Part shown: one piece after another, positions 58,282 through 64,000 of the stretch
Numbering within the stretch: the first letter of the stretch is position 1
Layout: the number at the start of each line of letters is the position of its first letter
Assembly: GCA_021234155.1 (NCBI GenBank)
Contig: JAJEKV010000022.1
Span: 9,674,934-9,738,933, forward strand
DNA from: Isoetes taiwanensis
Lineage: Eukaryota > Streptophyta > Lycopodiopsida > Isoetales > Isoetaceae
Length of the DNA stretch: 64,000 nt
Reading direction: 5' to 3'
The notes under the pieces: model-generated
Told to the model about the DNA's origin: nothing
The model's input: only the letters and a program-made list of their open reading frames with translations
The model's database searches: none
Made by a program: the position numbers and the translations under genes

Positions 58282-59422
58282 GTGCTTGTTGAAGGTCCAG
58301 AATGTGAGCTGGTTCTTTTGGCAGTTGATAATAATGAATTTTGGAATGGTGTTGATGCATTGGAATTTGAAAATTTACCACGGCTCTAGGTACATAGATT
58401 CTATGCCAACATATGCATATGCTGCGCAAAATGTATTGGGTTTGCCATAAACCCAGAACTAAAATAAATCGTAAGCTGAGATTAAAAACAAATGCTGAAA
58501 TATTGATGTCACGAAAAGAAGCATTGCTCTTGGTGCAGGACCCTGTTGTTGTGGTTGAATATCCTATTGGAGGAGACACAATTTTTATAACCAGTGGTGT
58601 GGTATCACGAATTGAGGCAAGATGAAAAATCTAAATTTATAATGCATCATAAAGCAATGAGATTATAATGTATGGCATTGACCAGGTAACCTCCTACAAT
58701 CATGGTGGATCACAATTATTAGCTGTGCAGATTGTTGCCGCTATCAATCTTGGTATTTACTTTCTTCTTGTTATTAGATGCTATCTTCTGAGCGACTTTT
58801 ATGTTTGCTGCCTTCGCATAGAAAATAGCAGGGGGGGAAGCATTAATGGAAGGCACGAATCTTTCTAGGTAAACATCTTTGATGATATTTGGTGAGCATT
58901 AAAATCTAGTGTTTAATCATGTTGTCAAAAGAGTTTACAAAATGTTACCAGCTTCTGGAAGATTTTTTGCGCTTTCTTAGAACCATTTGATGTATATCAG
59001 ATTTTAGCAGCCGGCCTTAGTTTGTCATGTCACAATAGTGAGACTCAATCAGAACTTATGAAATAATGTTCTCATGTTTTGCTTTTGCAGATGTTAATCA
59101 GAAGACGAACAGAGAACATTGGATGGCTCATTCCAACAGATGGCATCTTCCACTTTCTGAAAGACTATGACCGGAATGGGAAATATATAGGTCATGGATA
59201 CAATCTCTTTCATTACTATTAGCAAAATCCCATATTTAAAAAGCTTTAAGCACTGACTTTACAATTAAAATAATTTATATGTTATGTTAAAGCCAAAGAA
59301 TAGTGTAGAATACTAACATTCATGGCATACTTGGTTTGCAGGGTTTCCAGAATTAGGAATGCATTGGCGAAAGCTCGAAAATTTTGCATTATGGGCATCT
59401 CTAAATTTTTCTGAGTCAAAAG
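58282..59422 (+). pseudogene. DEG2/DEG9-type serine protease relic
   Basis: Six exons follow plant DEG2-like proteases (DegP/HtrA family). They are 58,282-58,389 (CELVLLAVDNNEFWNG); 58,539-58,616 (VVVEYPIGGDTIFITSGVVS); 58,686-58,752 (QLLAVQIVAAINLG); 58,822-58,868 (catalytic region); 59,091-59,190 (TENIGWLIPTDGIFHFLKDY); and 59,342-59,422 (GFPELGMHWRKLENF). The triad is ruined. The catalytic Asp of the C-D-I-A motif is Glu. GNSGGPA has become ENSRGGSI, with the Ser kept but an Arg inserted. The His exon is absent. Exon-final codons at 58,387-58,389 and 58,866-58,868 are TAG where the family has Gln. The second exon ends in a GC rather than GT donor. PDZ domains are missing. Confidence 0.88.
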
Positions 59423-62000
59423 GTAATTTACTGCCTTATACGCTCCACATATAGTAGCTGCTCCTGGAATAGCTTCTGGACTTATTTGGAACATAGGTAT
59501 TTTTCTTTGTTTGGACTTTTTTATCTTTATATAAATTTGATGATGGTAAAATTTGGTGTTGCAGGAAATGCATTTAGCATTTCGGCCATACTATATGTTG
59601 GTTACTCAGTAGCCTACCCCATGTATGCGTTACTATTGTCTGTCTTATTTTATTTCACCGTCGTAATGATTCGGTTCAATTTGCGAGAATCACGAGCAGG
59701 GGACATTTTCTAGCCCGGACTATGGGGTATGTTTTTGTTTGTGAAATTAGTGGTTTAGCGGCATCGCTATTTTGGGAAATTTGGAGTGTTGATATGGGCA
59801 TTTCTCTTTTGTCTGCCTCACGATAAGATTCGATTCCTCAAGGATGGATTTTTTTGTATATCGATATAAATAATGTACAATTATGTTGAGGGAATTTTTG
59901 TTGTGTCAATCAGAATACGTCAGGCTATAAGTGAAAACAGCCGATGCTTGGTTTTTGTAGTCGAATACGAATACGTCAAGGTAAGTTAGATTACGCCTTA
60001 GGGATTTCTTGATTCATTCTTAAGCGAATGAAAAATCGGCTTCAACAAACTGGTAGAATCAGGTAATCACCTTACCTTGGCGTCGTAGAGCAGAATGGGG
60101 TCGACCATTCTTGCTTCCCTCGACTGCGAGAATCGGTCGCGCCTACCGGCTCGGGGTTAGAGTCGGAAATGAAATAACTTCCCCATTCCGTTCTACATCA
60201 CAAGAGGACATCAGTTTTTCCCAATAAAAAACAAATGGTATATTCTCAAACAATGGTCCTTTATAGCGGTTAACATAGCATTATGTGAGCGATTGAGTTT
60301 TGCCTTTGCATATCTTCCTTCCTTGGATATCAACAAAAGCTCTTGCTGCTTGTCTCGTTGTCCTAGAAGAGTGTTTTGGTGAAGCCATGTGGCAGTTGCC
60401 AATACTCCGGAATGAAACTTGGGCAAACAATTTTGCCCATCCGGTGAAGGAACATGTTGATTCGAATTCAGTGTTCAATTGAGTCAAGCATAGCAACAGG
60501 TAATTTCTTTGGCTCCCTACATTACATTTTCTAGTGAAGGGAAGCAAAGCCCCTTTTAGCGCCAATGTTGGGACGTGCATTTCAAGCTTTTACCCTAAAT
60601 TCAAAAGTTATTACTTGGAGCAGAATGTGAAGCAAGTTGTTTCCATGTTAAGAGTGTCTTTTTATGAGACATTCTAGATATGATGGTGGCAATGTTGACA
60701 TCTCTGGAGTGGCGGAGGGCGATGTTGACATCTCTGTGATGGCGGAGGTGGTGTTGGCATCTTTGGAACATCTCATAAAGGCACATCCTCTTATACATAG
60801 ATGCACATCAAATGCGGTTAAGTAGCTTATAACTACTTCGTGAGCCAGAAGATATATTGTATCATTAATACCTGGTGCTCAAACTATGTGATGATCATAA
60901 ATTGGGACCTTATATCCCTCTCATCTAATACTACAAGAAATTTATCGAGGCAGCCTTGAATATTTCTCTTTATTGACTCGCGTATAGGGTTGAATTTGTC
61001 TAACCTCGTGCTTTGTGTCACTTCAAAACTAGAATATCTTGAAGTCAAGCATGCACTAATCGACAATGTTGATTTTTATGATCCAACGCATTGGGCAAGG
61101 GGGAGTTTATACCAGAGTTCTATGTTTTTCAACTACTTGATCCAATCCAAGCACAAAACAAACTTCTCCAAGGCATCATGTTAAATGCTTTAGGCAACTT
61201 ACATCTGAGGGGGCTCAAAGAGGCTCAATGTTGATTTGACTATACAAAAGTTCCCAAAATGTTTGGTAGTTTGATCTTTCACAAAATTTTATCTTTTAGT
61301 TTTTCTTTTGTGACAGGCGGGTTATAGGTCATGACAATAAGAAGATCAACACTCGTCAAGATTACCACCAACCTTAGCCTAGATCACAATAGTTCACCGT
61401 GAATAATAACCAATGTCAATGAACCGAATCCCTCAACATGACCAGCTTCCTTCTTTAGAAAAGAACATGGAATAAACTGTCCACAACAACCTAAACATGC
61501 CAAATGGGAATTCCAATATATATGCACATTAACATTAGGATATCAGCTCTCAGATTATTTGTGAGGATCAAATTTGCCATAAGAATTTATGGGAACTACC
61601 TTACTTGGAGAAAATAAGAATGTCCTTGAATTTCGAATTAAACCATGACTCTTTTGAAAAAGGCAGCTAGTGAATACCACAATTTTTATAAGCAGCATTA
61701 GTGAATTCAAATAAAACAGAGATCTAATATCTGGATGAATATCCAAATAGCTTCATACGGTGTAATGAACAAAAGGATCATTGGAGAGATAAATGGGTCG
61801 TTGGAGATCGGGGCAGAGTCTATGGAAGTCTATGGGTTGGTGGTATTGAGAGCCACAAGGTCTGTAAATGGCATGTTATGCTCCCTAGGATGTTGGCGTG
61901 CACGGGCTGATGCAGATCCTTATATCTTTATTGTTATTGAGACATAATTCATTTTCTGGTCCATTCATACCACGACCTACAAGCAAAATATGGGAAAGCC
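59423..62000. other. No recognisable gene; one exon-like hydrophobic ORF
   Basis: After an acceptor at 59,564 a frame reads SISAILYVGYSVAYPMYALL and ends at 59,713. It is hydrophobic and does not continue the protease, whose next segment should be V-L-V-R. Elsewhere, short ORFs only. At 60,690-60,770 a GATGTTGACATCTCTG phrase is repeated imperfectly about every 33 bp. Confidence 0.4.
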
Positions 62001-62007
62001 ATAATAA

Positions 62008-62142
62008 TGTGGAACTCGAAATACTCGAAAAGAAGAATCAAGAGTCTATATGGAGCACAACAATATATGAGAGATCTATAATATAGAACTCTAAATACTC
62101 GAGAAGAAAAATCAAGAATCTATAGACAACACAGGAATATGT
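62008..62142. repeat. Tandem duplication, ~72-bp period
   Basis: GGAACTCGAAATACTCGAAA...AATCAAGAGTCTATA is followed by AGAACTCTAAATACTCGAGA...AATCAAGAATCTATA. Confidence 0.75.
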
Positions 62143-62227
62143 ATATGGTCGTGAGGATGCAAGAAAATATGAGGACTCGATTAAGAATGGTTCACCACTA
62201 TGCCGAACCAAAATTAACTGACACCAA

Positions 62228-62325
62228 CCAAGTTAAACGTGCATATTAGAAATGGGATTACTACATCATCAAGGCACTTAAACACACATATTCAAAATGG
62301 GATTGTTATATTACCAAAGCACGAA
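62228..62325. repeat. Tandem duplication, ~52-bp period
   Basis: TAAACGTGCATATTAGAAAT...CATCAAGGCAC is repeated as TAAACACACATATTCAAAAT...ACCAAAGCAC. From 62,330 to 63,190 I see only chance ORFs. Confidence 0.7.
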
Positions 62326-63196
62326 TTGGTCCTTTTGTACCATTGGGTACTCTATTCTTAATATTTGTATGCATTCATTAAGAAAATGAAAGCATGTATT
62401 CATACAGGCCCTGTACAATTTCCATTACTAATATAACTACAAAAAGCATTCTTCATAAATGGTTACTATGTTTTAGACAAAGATCATAATCACGTCAATC
62501 CTAATTGGTCTAGGTACTGAACTTTGCAAGCCTCTTCTTGGTCCATGTACAATTCATAAACAAAACAAAACAAAACAACACAAAACAAAACCCCACGTTC
62601 AAACTATTAATAAGCCCTGACACATAAAATGACCCAACAAGAACCATGAAAGCGAAAACCTAACCCCCACCCCACTTTCTGCGTTTCTTAGCTATGCTTT
62701 TGTCGTGGCACATCAAAAAAAATTATTGCGGGCGTTGGATCTCAATATTTTGCATCGGCGTCCGCAAAATTAGAAAATACCACGAAAATCTGGTTTGCCT
62801 TCCTTTGCTGCGAGCTAAATTTCCTCCTCAGACCTTCCCTCCTCTGTTTACGCTTTCGAATTGATGGATGGAAGGCGACGGACTTGAAACTGCAGTTTAC
62901 TCCATAAAATATATTGTTAAATTGATGCAATATCTCGGTAGAGGTACTCTCACAAATCCTACTAGAGGTAGCCAAGCTTGGCAAGCTTGGGCTTTGGTAA
63001 TCTTGTGGCAATGGAATAGGCGGACCCTAAGCTCCAATAGAAGCATAGTTTTGCTTTGGGATTTTGTGGATTCTTGGACCGTAGCTCTCTGCCGACCTCT
63101 CCAATGGATCTATTTCATGTGTCATGATGGTTTATTTTCTTGTATGTTTTGGCGTTACTTTCTTAAATCATTTTTTACGTCCTAATATTTCTTGAG

Positions 63197-63266
63197 TTTG
63201 GCTATGGGTTATCGCGATGGTTTTCTCGGGCGGTTTGGCTATGGGTTATCGCGATGGTTTTCTGGC
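63197..63266. repeat. Tandem duplication, 37-bp period
   Basis: TTTGGCTATGGGTTATCGCG and the following ATGGTTTTCT...GGCGG occur twice back to back; the second copy lacks a few bases (CGGG). The rest, to 64,000, has no recognisable gene. Confidence 0.88.
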
Positions 63267-64000
63267 GGTTTGGCATTTACAACTTATCTTTATCTTGAGC
63301 ATGATCTTAAGTAGTCCCAAAGCTAGATCTTGTCTTTATAAGTTTCGCACTATTTTCTTGTCTATATAGAATTAGATTCGACATCAAAAGGTTTCGCGAA
63401 GTTTGTGAAGAAATCTTAGCCACTTGAGGTCTACTCATTTAAAATCTTAACCCGGTGCTAGCTCGAGAAAGAGCTTATATGTTACTAACAATTTGTATTG
63501 AAGCACGTTGGTGACATGATGGTTGGCTTCGATCATAATTTTATTACGGTGAGCAGATTGTTATTAAAGGGGAAAGCGCATAACAAAGGGAGATCTGAGG
63601 GCTTTAATTTGACATATTCTATTTGAGAAGTCGCGAAACATCGATTGAGTTCAAGAAAGATCCTTTATATCTGACACATAGCAAGCATCAATTGATTTAT
63701 TTTCATGGCTTCAAGCCAAAAAACAAACAGGACCATGAGCATTTTGAAGGCTAAACTCCGTTCTTGGAGTAAAAACGTGCAAAGGTTTTTCTTAGAGGGT
63801 CTGTTTTCGTAGGTAACCTTATGATTGCACCTTATAAATGATATCGAAATGCTCTACACGAGAAAGTTCTTCAAAATACCTAAGCACAAAAGGTCAACGC
63901 CTGTAATTTTGAGGAGTTAACAGATATAATTACTAGTCAATGTGGATTTTGCGGATGTCAAAGCATTTATGTCAAATGCGAGGGAAGTGCCTCGCTAGGA

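Overview
This is nuclear DNA of a land plant, AT-rich and loaded with transposable elements. The plant assignment rests on four things. There is a full-length, multi-intron Integrator subunit 2 gene with ordinary GT-AG introns. There is a plant-type DEG2/DEG9 protease relic. The retroelements are of plant type (a Ty3/gypsy pair, an APE-type LINE, a TRIM primed by initiator-Met tRNA). Several MITEs carry target-site duplications. The species or clade cannot be fixed from the sequence alone.

Layout. 0.7-1.4 kb (-): the 3' part of an unrecognised two-exon gene. 2.3-10.8 kb: mostly non-coding, with a MULE-like MITE and one copy of a ~390-bp dispersed repeat at each end. 11.6-12.7 kb: a directly repeated module of stacked palindromes, abutting a decayed LINE (12.7-16.2 kb, -). 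16.5-30.8 kb: a nest of retroelements, all on the minus strand. Gypsy copy 1 (16.8-19.4 kb) carries a very young TRIM. A gag-like coiled-coil ORF (21.7-24 kb) is split by a hAT-type MITE. Gypsy copy 2 (25.5-29.3 kb) is split in its integrase by a second TIR element. A 155-bp hairpin-containing sequence is present identically at 19.8 and 29.6 kb. 31.4-34 kb: a broken HAD/NIF-like phosphatase fragment and a LINE fragment. 35.2-41.6 kb: a degenerate tandem array and a segmental duplication. 41.6-49.2 kb: no firm gene, but a good Helitron 3' terminus at 47.8 kb.

Gene island, 49.2-59.5 kb. INTS2 runs on the minus strand (49,242-55,043; ten exons; about 1,210 codons) but shows about five frame breaks. 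These are either decay or consensus errors. Divergent from it, on the plus strand, lie relics of an MTR4/HEN2-type RNA helicase and a DEG2-type protease, head to tail only ~560 bp apart. Both keep recognisable introns but have lost catalytic residues. The DEG relic carries two stop codons at exon ends where the family has Gln (CAG to TAG). 59.5-64 kb: no recognisable gene, several short tandem duplications.

The window contains no operon-like or defence-like system. What merits attention is the nesting of elements, the composite helicase-protease pseudogene, the palindromic and hairpin repeat modules, and the clustered differences between duplicated copies.
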